Source: Pseudomonas sp. SID14000 (GTDB lineage Bacteria > Pseudomonadota > Gammaproteobacteria > Pseudomonadales > Pseudomonadaceae). Taken from it: 64,000 bases of DNA. How positions within the stretch are numbered: the stretch's first letter is position 1; each line of letters opens with the position of its first letter. The stretch lies in the NCBI RefSeq assembly GCF_002165135.1, contig NZ_NFZQ01000002.1, positions 416,345 through 480,344 of the forward strand, read 5' to 3'. The notes beneath the pieces are model-generated. The model was not told where the DNA came from. It was given only the letters and a program-made list of their open reading frames with translations, and made no database searches. A program made the position numbers and the translations under genes. Of the stretch, positions 18,986-27,438 are shown in pieces.

Positions 18986-21457
18986 GTGGCCCACGAGCAA
19001 CCCAAGGCCCCCGCCGACCTTACCCCTCCTGCCCAGCTGCCCTGGTTTCGCCGCCTGGCGGCCCGCCTGCTGGGGCGTGGTCTGACCCGCCTGCAGGCCC
19101 AGCACCGCGACTCCTGGTTCCTCGGCCACGCCAGTGGCCAGCGCAGTGGCCATGCCGATGGCGTGCGTGAAGGGTTCGAACGCGGGCGGGTGGAAGGTTA
19201 CGAGGCCGGGCGGCAGGTGCTGGTGATCCGCGATACCCGGCCCGACATCGCCGCGGTGCCGGGCCGGGATGACAACCTGTTCGATGACTGGCGCCTGCCC
19301 CTGACTGCCGAGCTGAAAAAGCGCTTCAAGGCCGATGTCGCCCAGCGCCTGCCCGCCGAGGCGCAACCCAGTGCCGCGCAATGGAAGCTGATTTTCAGCG
19401 ACACACCGTCCACCTGCGTGGTGGCAGGGGCCGGGGCGGGCAAGTCCACCTCGCTGGTGCTGCGCATCCTGCTGTTGCGCCATTACCTGGGTTACGAGCT
19501 GGATGCGATGACCGTAGTCACCTTCACCCGCGAGTCGCGCAAGGACTTCATCAAGCGCCTGCTGCAGGTGTTCGCCCTGTGGCAGATCAACCTGCAACCG
19601 CTGCAGGCCCGCGAGCTGGTGCGCACGTTCCATTCGCGCATCCTGCCGCTGGTACGCAGCCTGCCGGGCTTTGGCCAGGTGCGCGCGTTCGAAACGCTGG
19701 GCAACGAGATGCCGGCCGGGCGTGAAGCCGATGCCGAGAGCAACCCGTTCGACCTGCGTCTGAACGATGCCCAGCGCCAGCAGCTGAACCAGTGCTACAG
19801 CACACTGCTGGGCGAGAGCCCGCGTTTTGCCGAGCTGGTCGGCCTGTTGCGCAGCGAAGCCCTGCAGCTGAAGCCGCTGGACCCCAATAACCCCGATGTG
19901 CAGAAGCGCGCCCAGGTAACCCAGCTGGCTGCCCAGCGTGACGAAGAGCTGTGCGACGTCATCGAGGATCTGTGGTTCGCCGCCGGCGCCTGGCCGATCA
20001 AAGGTATCGAACCTTGCCGCGAGACCGTCGAGATCCGTGGCAGCCGCTTTCATGTGCATGGCCGTCTGGCCGGCCAGGGGCCTTTGCTCGTGCTGGGCTT
20101 CGACCCGGCGGAAAGCGCGCAGTACCAGCGCCCTGGCGCCAAGCTGGCGGTGCGCGCCGAATGGGCGGTCAAGCGCACCCTGTTGCAGGCCTTCTGCGAC
20201 CAGCCGCTGATCTGGCTCGACAACTACGCCATGGCCCGGCGCCTGGCTGCTTCGCTGGCCGGTGACGCCGTGGCCGGCCCCGGCTTCGAATACAAGGTCA
20301 AGGGCGAACTGGCCCCGGCGCCGCTGCTCGATGCCTTTGTCGGTGCGGCGAATTTCATCGAGAACCTCGGCCTGGAGGTGAACACTGCCGTGGCGGCGAT
20401 GAGCTTCCCGTCCGGTGACAGCGATGCGCTGTTCTTCGAGGCCCTGGCCCTGTACTGGAAGGCCCTGGAGGCGCACCTGCTGGACCAGTCGCCGCCGGTG
20501 ATGAGCTACAACCGCATGTTCGCCTTGTTCGGCGAAAACAACCCGGAAAACCTGCAATTGCTGCCCGACCCGTTACTGCGGCCGCTGGCACACCTGATGA
20601 TCGACGAGTTCCAGGATGTGTCACCGCAGATCGTCAGCTGGCTGCGTGCCAGCCTCGCCGAGATCCGTCGGCGAGGACCGGCGATGCATACCGGGCGCCA
20701 TGCCCAGCATTCGTCCTTGCTGTGCGTGGGCGACGACTGGCAGTCGATCTACGGCTGGCGTGGCAGTTCGCCCAAGTACTTCATGGAGTTCACCAAGGCC
20801 TTCCCGTCGCCGGCCAACACCCGGGTGATGCTGGTCGACAACTACCGTTGCCAGCAGCAGGTGATCGACGCGGCCGAACACTTGGTCAAGGGCACCCCGG
20901 CGATTGCCGGAAAGAAAGCTCGGGCCAGCGGCCCGGCGGCCGAGCTGCCAGGTTCGCCGGTCAAGGTGTTCGACCGTGACGAGGCAGCCCTGGGTGAAAC
21001 GCTGATCGAGCACTACCAGCGTGGCGAGTCGGTGATGATGCTGTACCGCAAGGGCAGCGACAGGGCGCTGATGAGCGAGCACCTGCAAGGCGTGCTGCAC
21101 GCCGAGGCGGCGTTGCCGGCCGAGCAGCGCCGGCTGCGCCAGTTGACCTACCACAGTGCCAAGGGCTTACAGGCCGATGCAGTGTTCATGCTGGGCGACT
21201 GCCAGTACCTGACCAGTTCACCCTACAAGAACCAGGTGTATCGCCAGGCCGGGTTGGGCAAGGCCGGTGATGCCCAGCCGTTCGATACCGCGCAGAAGGA
21301 AGAGGTGCAGCGCCTGGCCTATGTGGCGGTAACCCGCGCGGTCAGGCACTGCTATTGGCATGTGGAGGCGGCCAACGCAGAGGCGGCGGCAGCGCCACGT
21401 GCGTCTAGCCAGGTGGATGGGCGGCAGGCCTTCTTCGAAGACCTGCGTGGTCGTTGA
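18986..21457 (+). CDS. Superfamily I (UvrD/Rep-type, helicase IV-like) DNA helicase
   Basis: An 823-residue protein if started at the GTG at 18986, which has CGGAG five bases upstream; in-frame ATGs at 18911 and 18941 are alternatives. Helicase motifs are complete: Walker A VAGAGAGKST (about residues 149-158), motif Ia TFTRES, motif II LMIDEFQDVSPQ, motif III GDDWQSIYGWRGS, motif IV region LVDNYRCQQQV, and motif VI YVAVTRAVRHCYW. The first 130 residues form an unusual extension with a hydrophilic stretch rich in G, R and E (FERGRVEGYEAGRQ). It is expected to unwind DNA 3'-5' in repair or fork restart. The long gap between motifs Ia and II (residues about 190-530) suggests inserted 1B/2B-type domains. 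Confidence 0.9.
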   Translation: MAHEQPKAPADLTPPAQLPWFRRLAARLLGRGLTRLQAQHRDSWFLGHASGQRSGHADGVREGFERGRVEGYEAGRQVLVIRDTRPDIAAVPGRDDNLFDDWRLPLTAELKKRFKADVAQRLPAEAQPSAAQWKLIFSDTPSTCVVAGAGAGKSTSLVLRILLLRHYLGYELDAMTVVTFTRESRKDFIKRLLQVFALWQINLQPLQARELVRTFHSRILPLVRSLPGFGQVRAFETLGNEMPAGREADAESNPFDLRLNDAQRQQLNQCYSTLLGESPRFAELVGLLRSEALQLKPLDPNNPDVQKRAQVTQLAAQRDEELCDVIEDLWFAAGAWPIKGIEPCRETVEIRGSRFHVHGRLAGQGPLLVLGFDPAESAQYQRPGAKLAVRAEWAVKRTLLQAFCDQPLIWLDNYAMARRLAASLAGDAVAGPGFEYKVKGELAPAPLLDAFVGAANFIENLGLEVNTAVAAMSFPSGDSDALFFEALALYWKALEAHLLDQSPPVMSYNRMFALFGENNPENLQLLPDPLLRPLAHLMIDEFQDVSPQIVSWLRASLAEIRRRGPAMHTGRHAQHSSLLCVGDDWQSIYGWRGSSPKYFMEFTKAFPSPANTRVMLVDNYRCQQQVIDAAEHLVKGTPAIAGKKARASGPAAELPGSPVKVFDRDEAALGETLIEHYQRGESVMMLYRKGSDRALMSEHLQGVLHAEAALPAEQRRLRQLTYHSAKGLQADAVFMLGDCQYLTSSPYKNQVYRQAGLGKAGDAQPFDTAQKEEVQRLAYVAVTRAVRHCYWHVEAANAEAAAAPRASSQVDGRQAFFEDLRGR

Positions 21458-21464
21458 TCAGCGT

Positions 21465-21698
21465 TCAGGTATCGAGGATGTCCGCTTGCCGGGTAAGGCT
21501 CAGCAGTAGCCCGGCTTCCACCTCCTGCTGTGCCTGGGCCAAGGCGTTCGTAGCGTTGACATAGGCTTCCTCATTGAGGGGAACCCGACGTAGCGTGCCG
21601 TTTTCGTCCAGGCAGTCCTTGCGGATGCTTTGCACGATGCGGCGGGTATGGTCGGGGTACATCGTTCGGCACCAAGTCGACAGGTTTCGCCTCGGCAT
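21465..21698 (-). CDS. Small hypothetical protein
   Basis: A 77-residue frame, convergent with and 7 bp from the helicase gene. From its ATG at 21698, or more conservatively 21662 (65 aa), the product is hydrophilic and helical (LNEEAYVNATNALAQAQQEVEAG) with ordinary codon use. No family recognised and no good ribosome site at either start, so the call is tentative. The open frame extends further upstream but that part looks non-coding. Confidence 0.5.
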   Translation of the reverse strand: MPRRNLSTWCRTMYPDHTRRIVQSIRKDCLDENGTLRRVPLNEEAYVNATNALAQAQQEVEAGLLLSLTRQADILDT

Positions 21699-21898
21699 GC
21701 GGTGGTATTTAGTTGAATGCACAGGTCGGTCCTGTGCACGAGAGGGTCGGTAGGGGAGCAGCGCGGGCAGGACTGTTGGGAGATGGTGGAGCAAGGCATG
21801 GGGTAGGCATGTCGTGTGGATGATGCCGGTGTGTGGGGTATGGGCCGGCGTCATGTGATGCCTGGCCATGGGCCGGCGCTCTATCAGGGAGAACTACG

Positions 21899-22825
21899 AT
21901 GCATTCGCTGTGCAGTCCCAAGGATCACCTGCTGGACCTCGACGGTATTGAAATAGCGGTACGGACCTGGGGGGCGGAAGACGGCATCCCCGTGCTGGCC
22001 CTGCATGGCTGGCTGGACAACGCCGCCTCGTTCGAGCGCTTGGCCCCGATGCTCGACGGCTGCTTCGTGGTCGCCCCCGACCTGGTCGGCCACGGTCGCT
22101 CGGACCATCGCCGCCACGACAGTGGCTACTACCTGTGGGAACATGCCGAGGATATGCTGGCGGTGACTGACCGCCTGGGCCTGGCGCAATTTCATGTGCT
22201 GGCACATGGCATGGGCACCGGGGTGGCATCGCTGCTGGCGGCCATGACCAGCAGTATCGCCAGCATGACCTTCCTCGACGGCATGGGTGCACCGTTCACG
22301 GTGGCCGAGGATGACCGTGTGCAGCACTTGGCCCGGGCCTACCGGCTCAAACGCATGGTGCAGCGCAGCCAGCTGCAAGGCTTTGCCGAGCCGGACGTCG
22401 GCCGTTTCGAGGACCTGGACACAGCCCTGGAGCAACGCCGCGAGCGTCTGGATACCGGGCTGTCGGAAGGGGCGGCGCGGCTGCTGGCGCTGCGTGACCT
22501 ACTGCAGCTGGGCGAGGGCTATTGCTGGCGTCACGACCCGCGCCTGGTGCTGCCCGAACCCATGCCGCTGACCGAGCGCGAAGCCTGCGACCTGCTCAGC
22601 CAGATCCGTTGCCCGTTGTACCTGCTGTTCGGCCGCCAGGGGGCATTCACCGGTGAGGCCTTTACCCGGCGCCAGGCGGCCTTGCCCAGCCAGGCGAAGA
22701 TCTCCTGGCACCCGGGCGGGCACCACTTCCACCTGGATGCGCCGGACCGGTCGCTGGTCGACCAGCTGCTGCGGATCCTGGCCCGCCATGAAGGGGGCGT
22801 GCTGCAACGGTTGGTAAACGAGTAA
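21899..22825 (+). CDS. Alpha/beta-hydrolase fold protein lacking the nucleophile serine
   Basis: A 308-residue alpha/beta hydrolase with the oxyanion-hole segment LHGWLDNAASF, the strand-4 motif DLVGHGRSD, and a C-terminal GGHHFHLD that supplies the usual catalytic His. At the nucleophile elbow the expected GxSxG is AHGMG, so the Ser position is Gly104. As written it should not work as a serine esterase and may be a lyase or dehalogenase-like variant, or a binding protein. A good ribosome site (AGGGAGA) precedes the ATG at 21899. No operon partner. Confidence 0.88.
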   Translation: MHSLCSPKDHLLDLDGIEIAVRTWGAEDGIPVLALHGWLDNAASFERLAPMLDGCFVVAPDLVGHGRSDHRRHDSGYYLWEHAEDMLAVTDRLGLAQFHVLAHGMGTGVASLLAAMTSSIASMTFLDGMGAPFTVAEDDRVQHLARAYRLKRMVQRSQLQGFAEPDVGRFEDLDTALEQRRERLDTGLSEGAARLLALRDLLQLGEGYCWRHDPRLVLPEPMPLTEREACDLLSQIRCPLYLLFGRQGAFTGEAFTRRQAALPSQAKISWHPGGHHFHLDAPDRSLVDQLLRILARHEGGVLQRLVNE

Positions 22826-22965
22826 CTGGATATGGTCATGTCATGCGCACGTGGGCTATGGTGGTGAATCTCATCGAGCTTGCATGATCCCTTGTGGGTG
22901 GTTGTCCAGCTCTTTGGGCTGCGCTGTTGCGCAGACAACAGATCTCACTCGCTTGGCGCGTCCTT

Positions 22966-23060
22966 TGTAGGAGCAGCCTTGTGCTGCGAAGAGGCCGGTA
23001 AAGGCAACAGACAAGCATTTTCAGTACCGACCTCTTCGCAGCACAAGGCTGCTCCTACAG
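22966..23060. repeat. Inverted pair of REP elements, with an extra single unit at 23088-23108
   Basis: A pair of the GTAGGAGCAGCCTTGTGCTG subtype in opposite orientation. A further single unit of the GGGCACGCCCGCTCCCACAGG subtype follows just before the VOC gene. Together they occupy most of the 310-bp gap between 22826 and 23135, in which I see no gene. Confidence 0.85.
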
Positions 23061-23135
23061 GCCCCTGGCAAACCAATGAGCTAATGCGGGCACGCCCGCT
23101 CCCACAGGAATCCAGCGGCCACAAGGAGCCTTGGC

Positions 23136-23561
23136 ATGCGACCATTCGCCATCAAGCACATCGACCACCTCGTCCTGCGGGTCAGCGACCTGGAGCGCAG
23201 CGTCGCCTTTTACACCGAACTGCTCGGCTGCACGGTCAGCCGCGTGCGCGAAGACCTGGGCATGGTCCATCTGGCCACCGGTACGGCTATGATCGACCTG
23301 GTGACCCTGGACGGCCCGTTGGGTAAGCCTGGTGGGGCGGCGCCGGGGGCCGAGGGGCGCAACCTGCACCATTTCTGCCTGCGCATCGAGCCGTTCGACG
23401 AGCCAGCACTGAGGGCCTACCTGCAAGCCGCAGGGGTTAAGGTTGAACCTGCCGAAAAGCGCTATGGCGCTGAAGGTGAGGGGCTGTCGCTGTACTGCTA
23501 CGACCCGGATGGCAACCAGGTCGAGCTGAAAGGGCCGGTACCAGCAGCGGAGGCGTCATGA
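23136..23561 (+). CDS. VOC-superfamily (glyoxalase/dioxygenase fold) protein
   Basis: A 141-residue single-module vicinal-oxygen-chelate protein with the paired beta-alpha-beta-beta-beta repeats. Metal-ligand candidates are the His of HIDHLVL, the His in LHHFCLRI and the Glu of NQVELKG near the C-terminus. It resembles virulence-associated or glyoxalase-like VOC proteins; substrate unknown. Its stop overlaps the ATG of a destroyed MFS transporter gene (ATGA), so it was once co-translated with a transporter and probably served the same pathway. Confidence 0.88.
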   Translation: MRPFAIKHIDHLVLRVSDLERSVAFYTELLGCTVSRVREDLGMVHLATGTAMIDLVTLDGPLGKPGGAAPGAEGRNLHHFCLRIEPFDEPALRAYLQAAGVKVEPAEKRYGAEGEGLSLYCYDPDGNQVELKGPVPAAEAS

Positions 23562-23739
23562 GTAACCTTCGCAACGCTCCCTCCAGCCGGTTCGCTGCTG
23601 ATCGGCACGCCGTTCTTCATCTTCTTCGGCAGCCTGTCCGACCGCATTCCTGCCGACGGTGGCGTTTGCCATGGTGGTGGCGACCGGAGATATCTATTAC
23701 GGCTTGTGGTACCCGATCGGGATTGCGGGGGGCGCGTAG
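23558..23739 (+). pseudogene. Remnant of an MFS (metabolite:H+ symporter-like) transporter gene
   Basis: Three short pieces of one MFS gene appear collapsed together. A start (MSNLRNAPSSR) overlaps the VOC stop. An internal loop piece lies in another frame (LLIGTPFFIFFGSLSDRI, about 23598-23648), with the typical FFGxLSDRIG region truncated after DRI. A late transmembrane piece in a third frame (FLPTVAFAMVVATGDIYYG, from 23647) ends at TAG 23737-23739. A complete gene would be about 1.3 kb, so most of it is deleted. No functional protein can be made. Confidence 0.75.
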
Positions 23740-23767
23740 ATAACTGAAATTGCAAGCAATCCGCGTA

Positions 23768-23858
23768 CCCTGTGGGAGCGGCTTTAGCCGCGAAGAATCC
23801 AACGCGGTGCATGGCACTGGCTGCGCCGGTGTTCGCGGCTAAAGCTGCTCCCACAGGG
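23768..23858. repeat. Inverted pair of REP elements
   Basis: Units of the subtype CTGTGGGAGCGGCTTTAGCC and its complement face each other. A degraded third unit (GCGGGTCACCCGCGAAGCGG) follows at about 23899-23918. They lie between the transporter remnant and the next minus-strand gene. Confidence 0.8.
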
Positions 23859-23934
23859 TCCCTGCTAATTCAATGAGTTATGTGCAGTTCTATGAGAGCG
23901 GGTCACCCGCGAAGCGGCCGGCACAGTCAACCTA

Positions 23935-24504
23935 TCAGTCGAAATAACCACGCAACCCAAAGACATACCCGGTATCCACCCCAGCAGCCTCGCCCCGGCT
24001 CCAGCGCTTCTTCAACACGAACTCGAACGCCGGCTCGTACAGCCCGTCACGCACCAGCGCACCCGCCAGCACCTCCACGTCGTACCAGCCATTGTCCAGT
24101 TCGATGATCGGCCGCCCCGGCACCTGGTAGCGTGCCATCAGGTCTCCCAGTGTCTTGGGCGTGAAGTGCTGCAGGATGCGCCAGGTGTACAGCATCAACG
24201 CACCGTGCTCGACCTGCAGCACATAGCCATTGCGGCGGTGCTTCAGGCGGCTGCCGGGTTCGCACAGGGCCGGGGTGTGGTTGTCCAGGGTGAACAGGAT
24301 GCGGTAGGGCAGGTTATCGACCCCGGCCAGCGGCAGCACGACACCTTCGCGCACGGCCTGGTCGCCGCTGTCGCCGTGGGTGAACGCATGGGCCAGGTCG
24401 TCGGGCAGTTCATGTTCTTGCTTGAAGCGCTCGAGCAGCTGGATATCGCCGAGCAGAAAGTAGTCGACCAGGTCGTTGAGCACTTCGCTGAATTCGTGGC
24501 GCAT
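23935..24504 (-). CDS. Conserved hypothetical protein
   Basis: A 189-residue soluble protein starting at ATG 24504, preceded by AAGGAAAA. The frame stays open far upstream, but only this part has coding character, and the ribosome site supports this start. No domain recognised. Features: an acidic N-terminal helix, a central beta-rich segment (NGYVLQVEHGALMLYTWRIL) and a basic tail (FVLKKRWSRG). It is divergent from the seven-gene operon and shares a 111-bp promoter region with it, so co-regulation is possible. Confidence 0.75.
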   Translation of the reverse strand: MRHEFSEVLNDLVDYFLLGDIQLLERFKQEHELPDDLAHAFTHGDSGDQAVREGVVLPLAGVDNLPYRILFTLDNHTPALCEPGSRLKHRRNGYVLQVEHGALMLYTWRILQHFTPKTLGDLMARYQVPGRPIIELDNGWYDVEVLAGALVRDGLYEPAFEFVLKKRWSRGEAAGVDTGYVFGLRGYFD

Positions 24505-24549
24505 CTGTTTTCCTTGTTGGTGCGCGTGAGGGCAATGGCAAATGTAGCA

Positions 24550-24582
24550 CTTCAGATTGGCTTCAGATTGCCCCCGGATACT
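24550..24582 (+). promoter_or_regulatory. Direct-repeat box (CTTCAG-N5-CTTCAG) and -10 element upstream of the seven-gene operon
   Basis: CTTCAGATTG occurs twice (24550-24559 and 24561-24570) with an 11-bp period. This is the geometry of PmrA/QseB-type response-regulator boxes, which read one half-site per helical turn. A -10-like GATACT lies at 24577-24582, so the box covers the position of the -35 element, as in promoters activated by this regulator class. The operon encodes just such a regulator (28872-29534). Confidence 0.55.
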
Positions 24583-24615
24583 ACCCCCAACAACTGACTT
24601 GAAAGGGGGACTGCC

Positions 24616-25293
24616 ATGACCCAGGCAGACAGCTCCAGCCTGTTTCCACTGGCTATCGGCAGCCATGGCAATCGCCTTGCCCACTTGACGCTGAAACACA
24701 CCGGGGAACCCGGGCGCGAAGAGCTGGAGCAATTCATTCACGCACGCTTTGCCTGCGCGCACCATGCCGATGTGCAGCACTACCTGCCCGAACTGCTCGG
24801 CCTGCATGACAGCCATGGGCGGTTGATGGCCGCCGTCGGCATACGCCCGGCCAGCAGTGGGCCGACCTTCATCGAGCGTTACCTGGATGAACCGCTGGAG
24901 GTGGCCGTGACCCGGCTGTCGGCCAGCCCGGTGAGCCGTGCGCAGTTGGTCGAAGTGGGCAACCTGGCCGCGCTCAGCGCCGGCAGCGCGCGGATCATGA
25001 TCATTGCCGTGACCTGGTTGCTTGCCGCCCGCGGCTTGCAGTGGGTGGCCTTCACCGGGGCCGCGACCCTGGTCAACAGCTTTCATCGCCTGGGCCTGGT
25101 GCCCACGGCGCTGGCCGTGGCCGACCCTGGTCGGCTGAACGGCGACGCCGGCAGTTGGGGCAGCTACTACGCGCAGCATCCTCAGGTGTTCGTCGGCAGC
25201 ATCGGCTACGGCCATGCTGCCCTTGCCCACAGCGGAGTGTTCGAGCGGCTGGGTTTGCCCGCGAGCATGCAGGAGGCCGGCCATGCCGCATGA
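24616..25293 (+). CDS. Thermostable-haemolysin family protein (possible GNAT-like acyltransferase)
   Basis: A 225-residue protein matching the family named after the Vibrio thermostable delta-haemolysin. Key region: residues about 95-165 with QLVEVGNLAALSAGSAR, then a helix and FTGAATLVNSFHRLGL. No signal peptide or pore-forming features are visible. The pattern of a strand ending in E-V-G-N-L followed by a conserved F-x-R-L-G-L near the C-terminus recalls GNAT and autoinducer-synthase folds, so an acyl-transfer role is my inference. First gene of the operon, with a strong ribosome site (AAAGGGGGA). Its end overlaps the ligase gene by 11 bp. Confidence 0.8.
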   Translation: MTQADSSSLFPLAIGSHGNRLAHLTLKHTGEPGREELEQFIHARFACAHHADVQHYLPELLGLHDSHGRLMAAVGIRPASSGPTFIERYLDEPLEVAVTRLSASPVSRAQLVEVGNLAALSAGSARIMIIAVTWLLAARGLQWVAFTGAATLVNSFHRLGLVPTALAVADPGRLNGDAGSWGSYYAQHPQVFVGSIGYGHAALAHSGVFERLGLPASMQEAGHAA

Positions 25294-26743
25294 GCGCCAG
25301 CTGTTCAGGGAAGTGTTGCAACAGCATGCTCGCCAGCGAGGGACGCAACTGGCGTTGCTGGGCCTTGCCGGGCGATTCACCTATCACCAGTTGCTGGACG
25401 AGGTCGAGCAACGTCAGGCCTGGTTGAGCGCACAGCCGCCAGGCACCTTCGCGCTGGCCCTGGAAAACGGCCCCGAGGCGTTGCTCTGGGACCTGGCGGC
25501 GCTGTTCGCGGCACGCCCCATCGTCATCCTGCCGGCGTTCTTCAGCAGTGCCCAGCGCCGCCACTGCCTGGCACAGAGCGGGGCGGTGCTGGCCTTGGCC
25601 GATGAGGCCTTCGCCGACGACTTGCACGCCAGCGGCTTCAACGCCGGTGAGCACTTCTGGAGCCGGCAGCTGCCAGCGGACGTGCCCTTGCCACCGGGCA
25701 CCGCGAAGATTACCTACACCTCTGGCAGCACCGGTGCACCCAAGGGCGTTTGCCTGAGCGCCGATGCCATGCTGCGGGTAGCGCGTGAACTGGAGGCCGC
25801 CAGCCGACCTACGGCGCCGGGCAAGTACCTGGCGGTTTTGCCCCTGGCGGTGCTGCTGGAAAACCTGGGCCTGTACGCAGCCCTGCTGGCTGGGGCGAGC
25901 ATTGCCCTGTACCCACAGGCGCAGCTGGGTTTTCGCGGTGCCAGCCAGGTTGACTTCAAGCAATTGCTGGGCGCCATCGCCTTGAGTGGTGCCGAAAGCC
26001 TCATCCTGGTGCCGCAACTGCTGCTTGGGCTGGTCACCGCCATCGAGCGCGGCCTGATGCGGGTTGGCCCGTTGCGCTTCGTGGCGGTGGGCGGCGCGCG
26101 GGTGGCGCCGAGCCTGCTGGCCCGAGCCGAGGCCGTCGGGCTGCCGGTGTTCGAGGGCTATGGCTTGTCCGAATGCGCTTCGGTGGTATGCCTCAATCGC
26201 CCCGGGGCGCACCGTCCGGGCAGTGTCGGGCGGCCGCTGCCGCATGTGCAGGTGCGCATTGCCGAAGATGGCGAAGTGCAGGTGGCCGGTTCGGCGTTGC
26301 TCGGCTACCTGGGCGAGCAACCCTTCAGCGAGCCATGGTTGCCGACCGGTGACCTGGGCCACTTCGACAGCGACGGCTTCCTGTACCTGGCCGGGCGCAA
26401 GAAGCACCAGTACAGCACCAGCTTCGGGCGCAACGTCAACCCCGAGTGGGTCGAGGCCGAACTGACCCAGGGCGGGGTGATCGCCCAGGCGTTCGTCCAT
26501 GGCGAGGGCCTGGCACACAACCTGGCGCTGGTCTGGCCGCTGGACCCGCAGGCCGATGATCACACCCTGGAACAGGCCGTCCGCCAGGCCAATGCCGGGC
26601 TGCCGGATTATGCCCGGGTGCATGCCTGGCGGCGGCTGCCCGAACCCTTGAGTGCTGCCAGGCAAACCCTGACCGCCAACGGCCGGCCACGCCGCGAGCA
26701 GATCCTGCGGTGTTACCACGCCTTGTTATCCGACCTTCAATGA
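25283..26743 (+). CDS. AMP-binding acyl-adenylating ligase
   Basis: A 486-residue member of the adenylate-forming superfamily, with A3 motif YTSGSTGAPKG (about residues 142-152), A5 region YGLSECASVV and A7 TGDLGHFD. It should activate a carboxylic acid, probably a fatty acid, as acyl-AMP and then pass it to CoA or another acceptor. The A10 motif reads LTANGRPRR: the lysine usual in NGK is Arg468, a conservative but notable change. Starts inside the upstream gene (11-bp overlap), and its stop overlaps or abuts the next reading frame, so it is translationally coupled in the operon. No carrier-protein domain. Confidence 0.9.
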   Translation: MPHERQLFREVLQQHARQRGTQLALLGLAGRFTYHQLLDEVEQRQAWLSAQPPGTFALALENGPEALLWDLAALFAARPIVILPAFFSSAQRRHCLAQSGAVLALADEAFADDLHASGFNAGEHFWSRQLPADVPLPPGTAKITYTSGSTGAPKGVCLSADAMLRVARELEAASRPTAPGKYLAVLPLAVLLENLGLYAALLAGASIALYPQAQLGFRGASQVDFKQLLGAIALSGAESLILVPQLLLGLVTAIERGLMRVGPLRFVAVGGARVAPSLLARAEAVGLPVFEGYGLSECASVVCLNRPGAHRPGSVGRPLPHVQVRIAEDGEVQVAGSALLGYLGEQPFSEPWLPTGDLGHFDSDGFLYLAGRKKHQYSTSFGRNVNPEWVEAELTQGGVIAQAFVHGEGLAHNLALVWPLDPQADDHTLEQAVRQANAGLPDYARVHAWRRLPEPLSAARQTLTANGRPRREQILRCYHALLSDLQ

Positions 26744-26757
26744 CCCACGAGGTTGCC

Positions 26758-27438
26758 ATGCTTTTCTTCGATATGCTGCAACAGGAAACCGCCGACGAGC
26801 GTACGGCATTGTTCAGCGTCCCGGTCATCCGTGACGCGCTGGCCGGCAAGGCCAGCCTCGAGGCCTATGTTGCCTTTCTCACCCAGGCTTACCACCACGT
26901 GCGGCACACCGTGCCATTGATGATGGCCTGCGGGGCCCGTTTGCCGCAGCGGCTGGAGTGGCTGCGCGGCGCAGTGTGCGAGTACATCGAGGAGGAGTAC
27001 GGCCATGAGCGCTGGATTCTCGATGACATCGCCGCCTGCGGTGGCGACCCGCACCAAGTGGCGGGCGGTCGCCCGGCATTGCCCATCGAGCTGATGGTGG
27101 CATTTCTCTACGATCAGATTGCCCGTGGCAACCCGGTCGGGCTGTTCGGCATGGTCAACGTGCTCGAAGGTACCAGCATTGCCCTGGCCACCCAGGCTGC
27201 CGGTACCCTGCAGAGCAGCCTCGGCCTGCCGGACCGGGCGTTCAGCTACCTGAGTTCCCACGGTGCCCTGGACCAGGACCATATGGCTACCTACCGCAGT
27301 CTGATGAACCGCCTGGACCAGCCCGAGGACCAGCAGGCGGTGATCCATGCCGCCAAAGTGGTGTATCACCTGTACACCGCCATGTTCGAAGGGCTGCCGC
27401 GTACCGCGCAGCAGGAGGCACAGCATGCGCTTGCCTGA
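26758..27438 (+). CDS. Haem-oxygenase-like (TenA/PqqC-fold) iron-containing oxidase
   Basis: A 226-residue all-helical protein of the iron-containing redox enzyme group within the TenA/haem-oxygenase-like fold. The likely iron ligands are in place: E79 or E80 and H83 in YIEEEYGHE, E137 in NVLEGTS, and H168, D172 and H175 in SHGALDQDH. This is the pattern of haem-oxygenase-like diiron oxidases such as UndA, although overall similarity to UndA is low. The expected chemistry is O2-dependent oxidation, for example desaturation, decarboxylation or C-C cleavage, of the product of the neighbouring ligase. The ATG at 26758 has GAGG five bases upstream; an ATG at 26740 overlapping the ligase stop is an alternative. 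Confidence 0.85.
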   Translation: MLFFDMLQQETADERTALFSVPVIRDALAGKASLEAYVAFLTQAYHHVRHTVPLMMACGARLPQRLEWLRGAVCEYIEEEYGHERWILDDIAACGGDPHQVAGGRPALPIELMVAFLYDQIARGNPVGLFGMVNVLEGTSIALATQAAGTLQSSLGLPDRAFSYLSSHGALDQDHMATYRSLMNRLDQPEDQQAVIHAAKVVYHLYTAMFEGLPRTAQQEAQHALA

